From: Scopulibacillus darangshiensis
GTDB taxonomy: Bacteria; Bacillota; Bacilli; Bacillales; Sporolactobacillaceae
DNA: 64,000 bases
Assembly: GCF_004341035.1 (NCBI RefSeq)
Contig: NZ_SLXK01000002.1
Coordinates: 106,488 to 170,487, forward strand
Direction: 5' to 3'
The notes under the pieces are model-generated. The model had not been told where the DNA came from. It did no database searches and worked only from the letters and a program-made list of their open reading frames with translations. Numbering within the stretch: the first letter of the stretch is position 1; the number at the start of each line of letters is the position of its first letter. Made by a program: the position numbers and the translations under genes. Below, piece by piece: positions 1 through 9,980 of this stretch.

Positions 1-152
1 TCTTCAATCAATCCCCAATCTTGCATGAGAACCGCGATTTTGTAAGCTGTATCATCATCGGCTGAAGTCAATAGTTCTTTCACCATTGCTAAACCCTGCT
101 CAGTCTGTCCTGTTTCAACAAGCGAAATGGCTGTGTCTAAATCATTTACCAT
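1..152 (-). CDS. ypiA: TPR-repeat protein, YpiA-like (N-terminal part only)
   Basis: The first 50 residues of a protein that runs off the left edge. It begins MVNDLDTAISLVETGQTEQG, and an AGAAGGAGTG ribosome binding site lies about 10 bases upstream of the ATG. The helical, Ala/Leu/Glu-rich text fits the first TPR helices. Position immediately downstream of aroE matches B. subtilis ypiA, a tetratricopeptide protein of unknown role. The assignment rests mostly on synteny, because too little sequence is visible for a family call on its own. It is separated from aroE by a terminator, so it is probably a separate transcription unit. Confidence 0.6.
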   Translation of the reverse strand, partial: MVNDLDTAISLVETGQTEQGLAMVKELLTSADDDTAYKIAVLMQDWGLIE

Positions 153-319
153 ATAAAAGTGCACTCCTTCTAGGTCAATTACGGGAGAAGTTTTTGATGA
201 ATGTCTATTTTATCATATCTATTAGTAAATTTACCTCCCGTAAAGATTAATAAAATTAAAAGGGTGCAATTATCCTCGTCCTAGTATGCCTTCACTAGCA
301 ATTCTATGATTCGGAAGGG

Positions 320-350
320 AAAAAAAGAACCTTATACAATGCGTATAAGG
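320..350 (-). terminator. Terminator of the trp-aro operon
   Basis: Arms CCTTATAC (330-337) and GTATAAGG (343-350) form an 8-bp stem with a 5-base loop. On the minus strand the stem is followed by a T-rich run (320-328). It lies about 100 bases past the aroE stop. The rest of 153-447 shows no other gene or structure. Confidence 0.75.
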
Positions 351-447
351 CTTTCATCAACATATGGATGGAGTGGAGAGAAACCATTTGAGAATATTAT
401 AAACGATAACAATATTGAAATGCAAGGTATTTTCTAAAAAATATGAT

Positions 448-1740
448 TTATCTCACTGTTTCCAATAATTTAACGAATGATGGGAATGAAACTGAGATGG
501 CTTCGCTGCCCTCTAGAGTAACACCCTGCTTGGCTACTTGGCCGGCTATTGCTAACATCATGCCAATCCTATGGTCGCCAAAACTTTCAACCTTTCCACC
601 TGTTAAAGGCTGTCCAGGATGCCCGGTGATAATCATGCCGTCCTCTGTTTCTCTAATATCTGCGCCAAGTTTGTTAAGCTGAGTTGTAACTGTCTGAATC
701 CTATTTGTTTCCTTAACCTTCAATTCGGCAGCGTCACGGATCACCGTTTCCCCTTCCGCCTGAGTTGCAAGCAAAGCCAATATTGGAATTTCATCAATTA
801 ATTTTGGAATCATTTCACCGCCAACAGTCGTTGATTTTAACTGGCTATGGCGGATGACAAGGTCAGCAACCGGTTCGTTGTTCAACTCCCGTGGATTGTT
901 TACCGATATATCAGCGCCCATGTCTTTTAGAACATCCAAAAGACCTGTTCTAGTCGGGTTCACACCTACGGATTCGATCTTCAGTTCACTGCCGGGGGTA
1001 ATGAGGGCAGCCGCAATAAAAAATGCCGCAGATGAGATATCACCTGGGACTTTAATCGTGGTTCCGGTTAATTTTTGCGGACCGTTTAGCGAACAGCTTG
1101 CCTTTGATGTCTTAATTTCCCCGCCAAAAGCCCTAATCATTCTTTCTGTATGATCCCGGGATAAATAAGGCTCATTTATTGTTGTTTGTCCTTCGGTTTG
1201 GATGGCTGCCAAGAGTAATGCCGATTTGACTTGAGCGCTTGCTATCGGTGAATTATAAGTTACCGCTTCAAGCTTTGTTCCGTTAATAGCGACGGGGGCT
1301 AAACGGTTATTTGCCCGTCCAAAAAGTTGTCCGCCCATTTTCTCTAAGGGGGCCATAATCCGGTCCATTGGCCGCCGATGGATCGACGCATCTCCCACTA
1401 AGACACTGTGGAAAGGTCTTGCAGAAAGAAGTCCCATTAACAGTCGGATAGATGTGCCGGAATTACCGACATCCAGTACATTTTCCGGTTCCTTCAAGCC
1501 ATTAAAACCTGATCCCTTTACCATAACGGTTTCGCCGTCCCTTTCAACTTCAGCACCGAGTTGCCGCATACAGGAAAGCGTGCTAAGACAATCGTCACCT
1601 GTTAAAAATCCTTCTATTTTTGTTTCCCCATGGGCAATCGCCCCAAATATGACAGCGCGGTGGGAAATCGATTTATCACCGGGAACCCGGACCGCACCAA
1701 CAACCTTTTTTTTATAGCCCTTAAATATCATTTCTGCCAT
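448..1740 (-). CDS. aroE: 3-phosphoshikimate 1-carboxyvinyltransferase (EPSP synthase)
   Basis: Transfers the enolpyruvyl group of PEP to shikimate-3-phosphate, the sixth shikimate pathway step; cytoplasmic. Called aroE in Bacillus and aroA elsewhere. Visible family motifs are GDKSISHRAVI near the N terminus, GNSGTSIRLLMG (about residue 90), RPMDRIMAPLEKMG, a catalytic-Asp segment IDEIPILALLA and the C-terminal GDHRIGMMLAI. Length (430 aa) is normal. An in-frame GTG exists at 1749, but AGGTGG lies properly spaced before the ATG at 1740, so that start is used. The ribosome binding site overlaps the tyrA stop codon, making translational coupling likely. Last gene of the operon, followed by a terminator. 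Confidence 0.95.
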   Translation of the reverse strand: MAEMIFKGYKKKVVGAVRVPGDKSISHRAVIFGAIAHGETKIEGFLTGDDCLSTLSCMRQLGAEVERDGETVMVKGSGFNGLKEPENVLDVGNSGTSIRLLMGLLSARPFHSVLVGDASIHRRPMDRIMAPLEKMGGQLFGRANNRLAPVAINGTKLEAVTYNSPIASAQVKSALLLAAIQTEGQTTINEPYLSRDHTERMIRAFGGEIKTSKASCSLNGPQKLTGTTIKVPGDISSAAFFIAAALITPGSELKIESVGVNPTRTGLLDVLKDMGADISVNNPRELNNEPVADLVIRHSQLKSTTVGGEMIPKLIDEIPILALLATQAEGETVIRDAAELKVKETNRIQTVTTQLNKLGADIRETEDGMIITGHPGQPLTGGKVESFGDHRIGMMLAIAGQVAKQGVTLEGSEAISVSFPSFVKLLETVR

Positions 1741-1749
1741 ATTTACCAC

Positions 1750-2850
1750 CTAATCATTAAGATATGTCTTATAGTTGTTATTTGAAAGGACAGCCATTGC
1801 CTGTTCCCGTTGTTGCAATGTCGGAAATGACAGTCTCAAAACACCAAAGATGTTTTCTCTTAGTTCAATAATATTAATATTAGTTAAGTTAAGATCCGCT
1901 TCACCAATTAACCTGGTAATGTCCGATATCGCCAATGGCTGATCGGGTATATCGGCATATAAATCATAATAAGCTGGTATAGCACCCTTTTCTTTTTGGG
2001 GAAAGCCGTCGCGATAAGCCTTTGCATCTGAAAAGAAAGTCTTAATTTGGTCCCTGTCATTACTCATCAACATGGTTTTAATCCGGCCCATTTCCTCTTC
2101 CCACGAATGAAAGAGCTTTAACATGATATCGCTGTTGTTAGAAATAATATCCTGCCACATGACAGGATCTGCTGATGCGATTCGTGTTATATCACGGAAG
2201 CCTCCCGCCGCGAGATTGCGCAAATTAAACTCTTGTTCGGGATGCTCCTTCAGATGATGGACGAGCCCAGACGCGATAAGATGAGGAAAGTGGCTAATGA
2301 TGCCGACAATGTCGTCATGCTTATCCGGTGTAACGGTGATAAACTTCGCATGAGTGCCTTTAAGCAAGGTTTGAAGCTGGTCTGCCTCCTTAGTCTTATC
2401 AATGGTATCCGGAACAATAAAATAATAAGCATTCTCAAAAAGGTTTGGCTGTGATGCGGAAACACCGCTTTTGTGAGAGCCTGCCATTGGGTGACCGCCG
2501 ATGAAAGTACAACGCCCTTGGAAAACATTTGCGGCCTTATTAACAATTTGCCGCTTAGTACTTCCCACATCGGTGATGATAACACCCGGTTTTAAATCAA
2601 TTTTTGACAATAGTTCGATATGCTCAAGGATTGAATTAACTGGGGCGGCCAGCAATATAAAGTCAGCAGCTTTTGCGCTGTCACTTATGACAGCTGTATA
2701 ATGGTCGATAATGCCTAGTGATTTTGCTTCTATTAATGATTCTTGATTGGTATCGTAACCCGTGATGTCAACATCATGCGCTGCCCGGATGGCTTTGGCT
2801 AACGACCCGCCAATTAAGCCTAATCCAACTATCAAAACCTTTTTTCTCAT
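1750..2850 (-). CDS. tyrA: Prephenate dehydrogenase
   Basis: Converts prephenate to 4-hydroxyphenylpyruvate for tyrosine synthesis, using NAD. The N terminus has a Rossmann dinucleotide-binding motif (GLGLIGGSLAKAI). The middle carries the all-helical dehydrogenase domain, including the IGGHPMAGSHKSG segment typical of TyrA. The last roughly 70 residues (PLAISDITRLIGEADLNLTN) look like an ACT domain, the usual site of tyrosine feedback in Bacillus TyrA. 366 aa is the normal length. The ATG overlaps the hisC stop by 4 bases (ATGA), so the two are translationally coupled. Confidence 0.93.
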   Translation of the reverse strand: MRKKVLIVGLGLIGGSLAKAIRAAHDVDITGYDTNQESLIEAKSLGIIDHYTAVISDSAKAADFILLAAPVNSILEHIELLSKIDLKPGVIITDVGSTKRQIVNKAANVFQGRCTFIGGHPMAGSHKSGVSASQPNLFENAYYFIVPDTIDKTKEADQLQTLLKGTHAKFITVTPDKHDDIVGIISHFPHLIASGLVHHLKEHPEQEFNLRNLAAGGFRDITRIASADPVMWQDIISNNSDIMLKLFHSWEEEMGRIKTMLMSNDRDQIKTFFSDAKAYRDGFPQKEKGAIPAYYDLYADIPDQPLAISDITRLIGEADLNLTNINIIELRENIFGVLRLSFPTLQQREQAMAVLSNNNYKTYLND

Positions 2851-3923
2851 GTCAGGTAATTCCTCAAATGACTAATGATCGCATCATTTTGTTCCTTATT
2901 TCCTATTGTGATGCGGATGCCTTTGGGGTAACCAAGCGCTGCACCGGAACGGACGATATACCCTTTACTCAGAAGGTATTTAAAGGCTTCTTCTCCAGAA
3001 CCACCGACATCAATCAAAATAAAGTTTCCTTGAGTTGGATAGCAGGCTAAACCCATGTCATCACAAAAATCATAATATTGTTGTTTGCCTTCGTTATTCT
3101 TCTCTGCACATTTTGCAATAAATTCTTGATCCTCGAGAGCTTCTGCGGCGGCCGCCTGGGCAAGACGCGATGCGTTAAAAGGTTCTCTAACCGCTTCAAG
3201 TGAGCGAATCAACTCCGGATTTGCTATGCCGTAACCAATTCTAAGCGCAGCCATCCCATATGCCTTAGAAAACGTCCGTGTGAAAATCAGATTGGGGTAA
3301 CTTTGAATCAGATTAAGCGACTGCGGATAATCTTCAGCAGTAACATATTCATAATAGGCTTCATCCGAGACAACGAGCACATCTGACGGAACAGTGTCAA
3401 GGAATGCCGTCAATTCACTTTCCCTGATATATTCACCTGATGGATTATTCGGGTTGCAAAGCCAAATAACTTTGGTATTTTCATCAATCAAGCTGCGCAT
3501 AGTATCAAGATCATGGCGGCCGTGGACGAGCGGCACCTCTCTTACCTCCGCCCCGTCAATCACAGCATTCCTTTTATACTGTGGAAAAGTCAGATCAGCC
3601 ATAATCGTATTTAGACCTGGTTCCAGGTAGGCACGGCTGATCATATGGATGATTTCATCAGTCCCATTCCCAAAAATAATTTGGTCCTCAGAAATGTGGA
3701 AGTGTGCACTTATCTTTTTTCTTAAAACCGTAGCGTATCCATCGGGATAAATCGCTAATTCTCCAAAAACTTTTTGCATGCCTTTGATGGCTTTTGGTGA
3801 ACAGCCAAAAGGATTTTCGTTGGATGCCAGCTTCTCGATTTTTTCTAGTCCGAGTTCTTTTTTTACTTCCTCAACTTGTTTCCCTGGTTGGTAAGGTTTG
3901 AGTGTTTTGAGCTGTTCCTTCAT
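2847..3923 (-). CDS. hisC: Histidinol-phosphate / aromatic aminotransferase
   Basis: PLP enzyme of aminotransferase class I/II. In Bacillus it serves both histidine synthesis and the last transamination of tyrosine and phenylalanine, which explains its place between trpA and tyrA. The N terminus [15 protein letters not shown] matches HisC and fixes the start. SDEAYYEYV carries the PLP-contacting Asp and Tyr, and TFSKAYGMAALRIGYG has the Schiff-base Lys at residue 220. 358 aa is normal. Its first 53 bases lie inside the end of trpA in another frame. It overlaps tyrA by 4 bases. Confidence 0.93.
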   Translation of the reverse strand: MKEQLKTLKPYQPGKQVEEVKKELGLEKIEKLASNENPFGCSPKAIKGMQKVFGELAIYPDGYATVLRKKISAHFHISEDQIIFGNGTDEIIHMISRAYLEPGLNTIMADLTFPQYKRNAVIDGAEVREVPLVHGRHDLDTMRSLIDENTKVIWLCNPNNPSGEYIRESELTAFLDTVPSDVLVVSDEAYYEYVTAEDYPQSLNLIQSYPNLIFTRTFSKAYGMAALRIGYGIANPELIRSLEAVREPFNASRLAQAAAAEALEDQEFIAKCAEKNNEGKQQYYDFCDDMGLACYPTQGNFILIDVGGSGEEAFKYLLSKGYIVRSGAALGYPKGIRITIGNKEQNDAIISHLRNYLT

Positions 3924-4746
3924 GATTCCCTAACACCTCGTCGTTGTAATCTAAGTTTTTTTCTAACACTTTCCTGATATCGCGCACCGCCTGACACCTT
4001 GTCTCTTCATCTTCAAGAAGGCTTAGACGTTGTTCGACCTCCTTGATAATTGCGCTGCCGACAATAAAGCCGTCACAATGATCTTGGAGAGCTATGATCT
4101 GTTTTGCTGAAGAAACACCGAATCCAACGGCAATCGGCAAACTACTCTCCTTCCTTACATGGTGCAGAAAGCTGTACACATCTGGGTGAAAGTCTTGTCT
4201 GACCCCTGTTACCCCAAGTGATGAAACACAATATAGAAACCCATGTGATGCCTTGCCAATCTCCTGAAGCCTAGTTGCTGAGGTTGTCGGTGCGACCAAG
4301 GAAATAAGTGCAATACCATTATTGGCACACATGTCTCTAAGGCTTATGCTCTCCTCAAAAGGTAAATCAGGAACGAGAAGTCCATCAATGTCATAAGCTT
4401 TTGCATATTCCACAAACTTCTCTTCAGTTAATTGTAACAAAAGATTATAGTAAGTAAATATGATAACAGGAATTTCAAGCCCCCTATCACGAAGCACCTC
4501 CACTAGTTTCATAGCTTTTGCCAGTGTCATGCCTTTATCTAATGATCTTATGGATGCCCTTTGAATCACTGGGCCGTCGGCCAATGGGTCTGAATAAGGA
4601 ATTCCCAATTCAAGGGCATGAGCACCCATTGCCTGGAGTTCTAAAGCAAGTTCTATCGTTGTTTCGGTATTCGGGTCGCCGACAGTGATAAATGGAATGA
4701 AAAGCATCTTATTATTTTTATTTACGTAGTTATTTAGTCGCTTCAT
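3871..4746 (-). CDS. trpA: Tryptophan synthase alpha chain
   Basis: Cleaves indole-3-glycerol phosphate to indole and glyceraldehyde-3-phosphate; works as an alpha2-beta2 complex with TrpB. Family motifs are [20 protein letters not shown] with the catalytic Asp, [12 protein letters not shown], and the phosphate-binding GFGVSS segment. The chosen ATG has GGAGGAGG 9 bases upstream, embedded in the end of trpB (17-base overlap); in-frame codons further upstream lie within trpB and have no such site. The protein is 291 aa, about 20 more than usual. The extra C-terminal tail is coded where the gene runs 53 bases into hisC. Confidence 0.93.
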   Translation of the reverse strand: MKRLNNYVNKNNKMLFIPFITVGDPNTETTIELALELQAMGAHALELGIPYSDPLADGPVIQRASIRSLDKGMTLAKAMKLVEVLRDRGLEIPVIIFTYYNLLLQLTEEKFVEYAKAYDIDGLLVPDLPFEESISLRDMCANNGIALISLVAPTTSATRLQEIGKASHGFLYCVSSLGVTGVRQDFHPDVYSFLHHVRKESSLPIAVGFGVSSAKQIIALQDHCDGFIVGSAIIKEVEQRLSLLEDEETRCQAVRDIRKVLEKNLDYNDEVLGNHEGTAQNTQTLPTRETS

Positions 4747-5938
4747 TTGTATTTTCCTCCTCCATAGTTCGCATGATCGTGTGCACGTCCTTATCACCGC
4801 GGCCTGACAGACAAACGAGGATGCTTTGATCTTTAGTTAAAGTTTTTGCAAGACGGGTAGCGAGAGCAAGGGCATGAGCACTTTCCAATGCCGGAAGGAT
4901 TCCTTCTTTTTCACATAATTGTTTTAAGGCCAATAACGCTTGTTCATCAGTGACACTTTCGTACTTAACTCTCCCAGTATCAGAGAGATAGGCATGTTCC
5001 GGTCCTATTCCAGGATAATCCAGACCTGCTGAAATAGAGTAAGGTTCTTGTATTTGACCATCATCATCCTGAATGAGATAGGTTAGTGAACCATGGATGA
5101 CGCCCTTTCTCCCCTTTTTTAATGTTGCAGCATGATGTGCCGTTTCTACTCCTTTTCCTGCTGCCTCCGCACCATAAAGCCTCACATCGTCATCAAGAAA
5201 GGCGTAGAACATGCCAATGGCATTACTTCCTCCGCCGACACATGCCGTTATAGCATCGGGAAGCCCGCCAGTCAATTCCTTAAATTGTTCCCTAGCCTCA
5301 TCACCGATAATTCTCTGAAAGTTTCTCACCAACATGGGATAAGGATGAGGTCCGACAACCGATCCTATCAGGTAGAAGGTATCCTCTACGTTTGTTACCC
5401 AATACCGCAATGCTTCGTTTGTTGCATCCTTTAATGTTTGGCTGCCGCTTTCTACCGGGATGACTTCCGCCCCGAGCAGCTTCATCCGAAAGACATTGAG
5501 AGATTGTCTTTCAACATCCTTTTTCCCCATGAAGACTTTGCAAGACAGGCCAAGGTAAGCGGCGACCGTCGCAGCGGCCACACCGTGCTGGCCTGCGCCC
5601 GTCTCAGCAACTATTTTTTGTTTTCCCATACGGAGGGCAAGCAAGCCTTGGCCGATGGCGTTATTAATTTTATGAGCGCCTGTATGATTAAGATCTTCTC
5701 TCTTTAAATAGATTTGTGCGCCGCCAATCTCTTCAGTTAATTGTTTGGCAAATGTCACCGGTGTCGGCCGGCCTGAATAATCTTTAAGTGTTTGATGATA
5801 ATCTTTGATAAAAGTGTCATCCTCCATCGCATCATTCAGGGCTGATTCAAGTTCTTCCAAGGCATACATCAATGTTTCCGGCACGAACTTTCCTCCGAAT
5901 TCCCCATATCGTCCCATTGTATTAGGTTGCTGAATCAT
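4730..5938 (-). CDS. trpB: Tryptophan synthase beta chain
   Basis: PLP enzyme condensing indole with serine to give tryptophan. The N-terminal [16 protein letters not shown] is diagnostic for TrpB1. [16 protein letters not shown] holds the PLP Lys at residue 90. The glycine-rich phosphate loop [15 protein letters not shown] and the C-terminal [10 protein letters not shown] are present. 402 aa is normal. It starts inside the last 17 bases of trpF and overlaps trpA by 17 bases, so the whole trp run is translationally coupled. Confidence 0.96.
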   Translation of the reverse strand: MIQQPNTMGRYGEFGGKFVPETLMYALEELESALNDAMEDDTFIKDYHQTLKDYSGRPTPVTFAKQLTEEIGGAQIYLKREDLNHTGAHKINNAIGQGLLALRMGKQKIVAETGAGQHGVAAATVAAYLGLSCKVFMGKKDVERQSLNVFRMKLLGAEVIPVESGSQTLKDATNEALRYWVTNVEDTFYLIGSVVGPHPYPMLVRNFQRIIGDEAREQFKELTGGLPDAITACVGGGSNAIGMFYAFLDDDVRLYGAEAAGKGVETAHHAATLKKGRKGVIHGSLTYLIQDDDGQIQEPYSISAGLDYPGIGPEHAYLSDTGRVKYESVTDEQALLALKQLCEKEGILPALESAHALALATRLAKTLTKDQSILVCLSGRGDKDVHTIMRTMEEENTNEATK

Positions 5939-6587
5939 GTTCTGTCACCTTTCTTTCGATCATTTTTATTTTGCTTCGGTCCTTTTTTGCATTCGTCTCT
6001 ATTCCGGAGGCGATATCTATACCCGCCGGTTCAAAGTGCAATAATTTCTCGACATTATCTGCATGAATGCCGCCGGCAATAAAACATAACGCCCCTTGCC
6101 TGGCCGCTTCTTCGAGATAGTCCGGAACGGCCGCCCAGTTAAAGGATTGACCGCTCCCCCCCCACGCATGCTGCACCTTTGTATCAATAACAAAGCCGCT
6201 GGCAATGCCTTGATAGGATCTCATAAGCTCAATGGCGTGATCCCCATGATGAATCGCTTTCCAAACCGGCTTTTTTATTTGTTTTTTTAGAAAGAGCAAA
6301 TCCTCAGCTGATTCATTGCCGTGACATTGAATAATATCAATCGGAAGGCGGTTGACAGCCTCCTTGATCGCGTCAATGGTGCTGTTCACAAACACCCCTA
6401 CAATTTTTTTGCCTTTTATCTGATCGCCTAACTCCCGGAACCATGATTCGGCTTCATAGACACTGACCTTCCGCTTGCTCTCAGGTGTGAAAATCAAACC
6501 GATATGCGTCGCTTTACTGCGAAGAGAAATCACCACATCTTGTAAAGACTGATTTCCGCAGTATTTCAGCATAGGTTGCTGTGTCAT
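5922..6587 (-). CDS. trpF: Phosphoribosylanthranilate isomerase
   Basis: Amadori rearrangement of phosphoribosylanthranilate to CdRP in tryptophan synthesis; TIM barrel. The usual start motif KxCG appears as LKYCGNQS with the catalytic Cys. [20 protein letters not shown] carries the catalytic Asp and the GGSG loop. [15 protein letters not shown] and [10 protein letters not shown] form the phosphate site. 221 aa is usual. The ATG overlaps the trpC stop by 4 bases. Confidence 0.92.
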   Translation of the reverse strand: MTQQPMLKYCGNQSLQDVVISLRSKATHIGLIFTPESKRKVSVYEAESWFRELGDQIKGKKIVGVFVNSTIDAIKEAVNRLPIDIIQCHGNESAEDLLFLKKQIKKPVWKAIHHGDHAIELMRSYQGIASGFVIDTKVQHAWGGSGQSFNWAAVPDYLEEAARQGALCFIAGGIHADNVEKLLHFEPAGIDIASGIETNAKKDRSKIKMIERKVTEHDSAT

Positions 6588-7351
6588 AACACCCGCGCCT
6601 TGCCAAACAATTCACGTATACCATCACCCGGGGTGCCAGCTTTGATTAAAGCTTCACCTATAAGAGCGCCATTGACATGATGATCAATCAACCATTGGAT
6701 GTCCCCCCCGCTTTGGATGCCTGATTCACTGACTACAAGAATGTCATCAGGCACCATCGGCAGCAGCTCTTCAGTTGTTGTCAGGGATGTTTCAAAGGTT
6801 TTTAAATTCCGATTGTTGATCCCTAGAATCTCCGGTTTAAAAAGGGAAAGAACATCATTTAACTCCCGAGCGTTATGCACTTCTACCAGGGCCTCAAGCC
6901 CTTGTTCGTAGGCTTGCAAATAGAATTCCTGCAGCTGGCCGGGATCAAGAGCCGCTGCAATTAAAAGAATGGCATCGGCACCAATTCTTCGGCTTTCTTC
7001 AATTTGTCTTGCATCAATAATAAAATCTTTTCTTAATACAGGCACATCGACTGCCGTTTTAACCTTAATTAAATTTTCGTTCGATCCCTGGAAGTAAGTC
7101 TTATCTGTGAGCACCGAAATCGCATCTGCACCTGCACTCTCATATGATGTTCCGACATGCTGCGGGTTTATCGTTTTCCGAAAAATGCCTTTAGACGGAG
7201 AGGCCTTTTTCACCTCAGCAATCAGACCCAGGTTTCGGTTGGGGTTTGCGAGTGCCCCCTGAAGGGATTTTGGCTGTGTTGAGCGATCTTCTGCAGGCAT
7301 AAGAAAGCCTGCCAGTTCTTCCTTTTTCGTTTTAATTATGTCTTCAAGCAT
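6584..7351 (-). CDS. trpC: Indole-3-glycerol phosphate synthase
   Basis: Ring closure of CdRP to indole-3-glycerol phosphate. Motifs are AEVKKASPSKG with the catalytic Lys, VLRKDFIID with the second catalytic Lys, LGINNRNLKTF and VVSESGIQ. 255 aa matches the family. The start codon lies 8 bases inside the end of trpD, so it is coupled to it. Confidence 0.94.
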   Translation of the reverse strand: MLEDIIKTKKEELAGFLMPAEDRSTQPKSLQGALANPNRNLGLIAEVKKASPSKGIFRKTINPQHVGTSYESAGADAISVLTDKTYFQGSNENLIKVKTAVDVPVLRKDFIIDARQIEESRRIGADAILLIAAALDPGQLQEFYLQAYEQGLEALVEVHNARELNDVLSLFKPEILGINNRNLKTFETSLTTTEELLPMVPDDILVVSESGIQSGGDIQWLIDHHVNGALIGEALIKAGTPGDGIRELFGKARVL

Positions 7352-8366
7352 GGTGTCTCATCTCCCTCATAGTGCGTAAACTTTCAAGGTGCCTGTAAGC
7401 CCGACCAGAAACCAAAGCATTTCTGGCTTCATGAACACCCTCAGCAATCGTTTTGGCTTTCCCATAAACATACAGTCCGCAACCCGCATTTAATAAAAGG
7501 GTGTTGACCGCTCCGGTTTCAGCTTCTCCAGAAAAAATGGCTTCAATTAGTTCTGCACTTTCCTTGACATTATTAACCTGTATTGCTTCAATTGGCCCTC
7601 TTTCTAAACCCACCTCTTCTGGTGTTAATGAAAAGGCTTCGATCCGGCCATCGTCAACTAAAATCATTTCTGTTTTCCCATATACTGCGACTTCGTCCAA
7701 CCCGCCAGCACCGGTAACAAACAGAGAACGCTTAGTTCCTAGGCGGACCAATGTTTCCGCCATTTTCCTTGCTAATTCGTGATCATAAACACCGATCAGC
7801 TGTTTTTGGCTGTCTGCTGGATTGACCAAAGGACCGAGAATGTTAAAGGTTGTTCGAAAACCTAACTCTTGTCTTGGACCCGCAGCATGTTTCATAGACC
7901 CATGGTATAGCGGCGCGAACAAAAAGCACATGTCATTCTCTTTAAGAGACCGCACAGCTTCAGCCGTTGTTGTTTGCGTTGGAATACCTAATTGTTCCAG
8001 AACATCTGCACTTCCGCTTTTTGAAGAGACAGCCCGGTTGCCATGTTTTGCAACTTTAACACCCATCGAGGAAAGCAAGATCGCTGAAGCTGTGGAAATA
8101 TTAAAGGTTGATGCGCCATCTCCGCCGGTTCCACAAGTATCCATTACATCTTCATCATGGACTAACGTTAATGCATGAGACCGCATCGAACGGGTAAATC
8201 CCGTTAACTCACTCGTTGTCTCTCCCCGATACCTGATGATTGATAAGAAGCTCGCGATTTGGCTTTTCGATGCTTCGCCTGTCATGATCATATCCATCAT
8301 TGAGGCGGCTTCTGATTCTGTTAATGTTTTTCCGTCCATCAATTGATTTAACACCTTTTTAAACAT
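7344..8366 (-). CDS. trpD: Anthranilate phosphoribosyltransferase
   Basis: Joins anthranilate to PRPP. The PRPP-binding loop MDTCGTGGDGASTFNIST and the KHGNRAVSSKSGSADVLE segment are typical. The ATG at 8366 is preceded by GGGGAGG at good spacing and gives 340 aa, the usual length; an in-frame upstream ATG at 8384 lies within trpE and has no ribosome binding site. It overlaps trpE by 8 bases and trpC by 8 bases. No fused amidotransferase (TrpG) domain is present. Confidence 0.94.
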   Translation of the reverse strand: MFKKVLNQLMDGKTLTESEAASMMDMIMTGEASKSQIASFLSIIRYRGETTSELTGFTRSMRSHALTLVHDEDVMDTCGTGGDGASTFNISTASAILLSSMGVKVAKHGNRAVSSKSGSADVLEQLGIPTQTTTAEAVRSLKENDMCFLFAPLYHGSMKHAAGPRQELGFRTTFNILGPLVNPADSQKQLIGVYDHELARKMAETLVRLGTKRSLFVTGAGGLDEVAVYGKTEMILVDDGRIEAFSLTPEEVGLERGPIEAIQVNNVKESAELIEAIFSGEAETGAVNTLLLNAGCGLYVYGKAKTIAEGVHEARNALVSGRAYRHLESLRTMREMRHHA

Positions 8367-9870
8367 GGTGAACCTCCCCGGCACGCCGAAAAAGTTTTTC
8401 TGCTCTTTCGACTGTTTTTATTAATGCGCGAGCTTTATTAAACGTTTCTTCCCATTCAAGTTCTGGGTCAGAATCTGCGACAATGCCTGCCCCAGCCTGG
8501 ATATATGCCTTGTTCCCTTTGCATGAAAACGTGCGAATCGTGATACACGTATCAACCGAACCATCGAAGCCAAAATACCCGACTGCACCGCCATAAAATC
8601 CTCTTGCCGTTGGTTCAAGCTCATGTATGATTTCCATGGCTCTTATCTTTGGCGCTCCTGACAATGTTCCTGCTGGAAAGGCGGCTGTAAAGGCATCTAC
8701 AGGATGGCAGTCTCTTCTCATCGTTCCACTAACAATAGAAACGAGATGCATCACCTGAGAAAACCTTTCGACAGCCATTAATTTAGGTACTTTTACACTG
8801 CCAAAATCACTTACCTTCCCCGCGTCGTTTCTCGCCAAATCGACAAGCATCATGTGTTCAGCCCGCTCCTTTTCATCCTCTAGTAAATCCTGTGCCAGTT
8901 GATCATCCTCCTTTTGATTTTGACCGCGCGGCCTTGTCCCTGCAATTGGATGTATTTCAATGTCATTTCCTTGCACCTTAACAATACGTTCTGGCGAGCT
9001 CCCTACAACCTCGAAATCACCGCATTTTAAATAAAAAAGATAGGGTGAGGGGTTTGTCACGCGCAGTGTTCGATATAAATCCCATGACGTGACGGGCAAA
9101 TCGATTTCTATTCTATGTGAAAGCACAGTTTGAAAAACATCTCCTGAAGCAATATACTGTTTGATGCGTTTAACTTTTTCGACAAATTCTGATTTTGCCA
9201 TTGTCGAACGCCATTTAATCTGATCTATGTCCTTTGAATGACTTGCTTCTGGCCAAGGATTAACTTGGCTGTCCGGTTTATTTGTCTGCAGCATATGCAC
9301 AATATTTTTAATAGAGATTTTGGCCTTTTCTAGTTCAATTTCTTTCTGCTCTTCATCTCTTGCATCATGAAGCATGGCGAAATGAATGACTGTAATTTTC
9401 TGCTCATAATGGTCAAAAGCGATGATTGTTTTGCAAAAGACAAAATGATAAGCCGGCATGCAAAGATCGTGGTTATCATGTCTTGGAACCTTGTCAAAAT
9501 CGGAAATCGCATCATATGCTATGCACCCGACGGCACCACCTGTAAAAGGAAGCGGTGAATCAATGGGTTGAACTTTTAAGTATGCCATCGCATTTTCAAA
9601 CAATTCCCTAAGATGACTTGCCCGGGCTAATGCTTCGCCATTAACATCATTCAGCACAAATTCTTCATCACCTTTTTTGACAAAGGCAAAAGGATCAATA
9701 CCGATAAACGAGTATCTGGCCCAGGAGCCTTGATCACGGCTCTCCAGTAAATAGGCAAATCGGTCTTTAAAGCACTCTACTATTTCAATGGGTGTAAAAC
9801 GGTCGGTGAAAAAGCTTTCCCTAAGCGGGATGGTAAGATAAGCGCCATCGCTTGATCGTTGGTTAAACAT
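8359..9870 (-). CDS. trpE: Anthranilate synthase component I
   Basis: Makes anthranilate from chorismate, with ammonia supplied by a glutaminase subunit. No trpG is present in this operon, so as in B. subtilis a PabA-type glutaminase encoded elsewhere is expected. The N-terminal YLLESRDQGSWARYSFIG holds the conserved LLES tryptophan feedback site. The catalytic domain shows AGTRPRGQ, DLLEDEKERAEHMMLVDLAR and LSGAPKIRAMEII. The ATG at 9870 follows GGAGGAGTG; the longer frame to 9930 would begin inside the regulatory leader and is rejected. 503 aa. Its ribosome binding site can be hidden in a hairpin (9874-9901). Confidence 0.95.
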   Translation of the reverse strand: MFNQRSSDGAYLTIPLRESFFTDRFTPIEIVECFKDRFAYLLESRDQGSWARYSFIGIDPFAFVKKGDEEFVLNDVNGEALARASHLRELFENAMAYLKVQPIDSPLPFTGGAVGCIAYDAISDFDKVPRHDNHDLCMPAYHFVFCKTIIAFDHYEQKITVIHFAMLHDARDEEQKEIELEKAKISIKNIVHMLQTNKPDSQVNPWPEASHSKDIDQIKWRSTMAKSEFVEKVKRIKQYIASGDVFQTVLSHRIEIDLPVTSWDLYRTLRVTNPSPYLFYLKCGDFEVVGSSPERIVKVQGNDIEIHPIAGTRPRGQNQKEDDQLAQDLLEDEKERAEHMMLVDLARNDAGKVSDFGSVKVPKLMAVERFSQVMHLVSIVSGTMRRDCHPVDAFTAAFPAGTLSGAPKIRAMEIIHELEPTARGFYGGAVGYFGFDGSVDTCITIRTFSCKGNKAYIQAGAGIVADSDPELEWEETFNKARALIKTVERAEKLFRRAGEVHHV

Positions 9871-9873
9871 AGG

Positions 9874-9901
9874 CTCACTCCTCCAATGGTTGAGGAATGA
9901 G
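9874..9901 (-). promoter_or_regulatory. Hairpin sequestering the trpE ribosome binding site
   Basis: In the trpE mRNA, CUCAUUCCUC (9901-9892) pairs completely, with one U-G pair, to GAGGAGUGAG (9883-9874), which contains the trpE Shine-Dalgarno sequence; the loop is 8 bases. In B. subtilis TRAP binding favours an equivalent hairpin that shuts off trpE translation. The pairing is seen directly; its regulation is inferred. Confidence 0.7.
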
Positions 9902-9944
9902 TCGTTGAGGAAATAAAAGGAGATATGCAATAAATCTTACTTAA

Positions 9945-9980
9945 AATATAAAAACCCATAGGACCAATAAGCCTATGGGT
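9945..9980 (-). terminator. trp leader attenuator (terminator)
   Basis: ACCCATAGG (9980-9972) pairs with CCTATGGGT (9962-9954) as a 9-bp stem followed by a T-rich tract, about 75 bases before trpE. The left arm is shared with a competing antiterminator, so this is a regulated rather than constitutive terminator. Confidence 0.85.
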
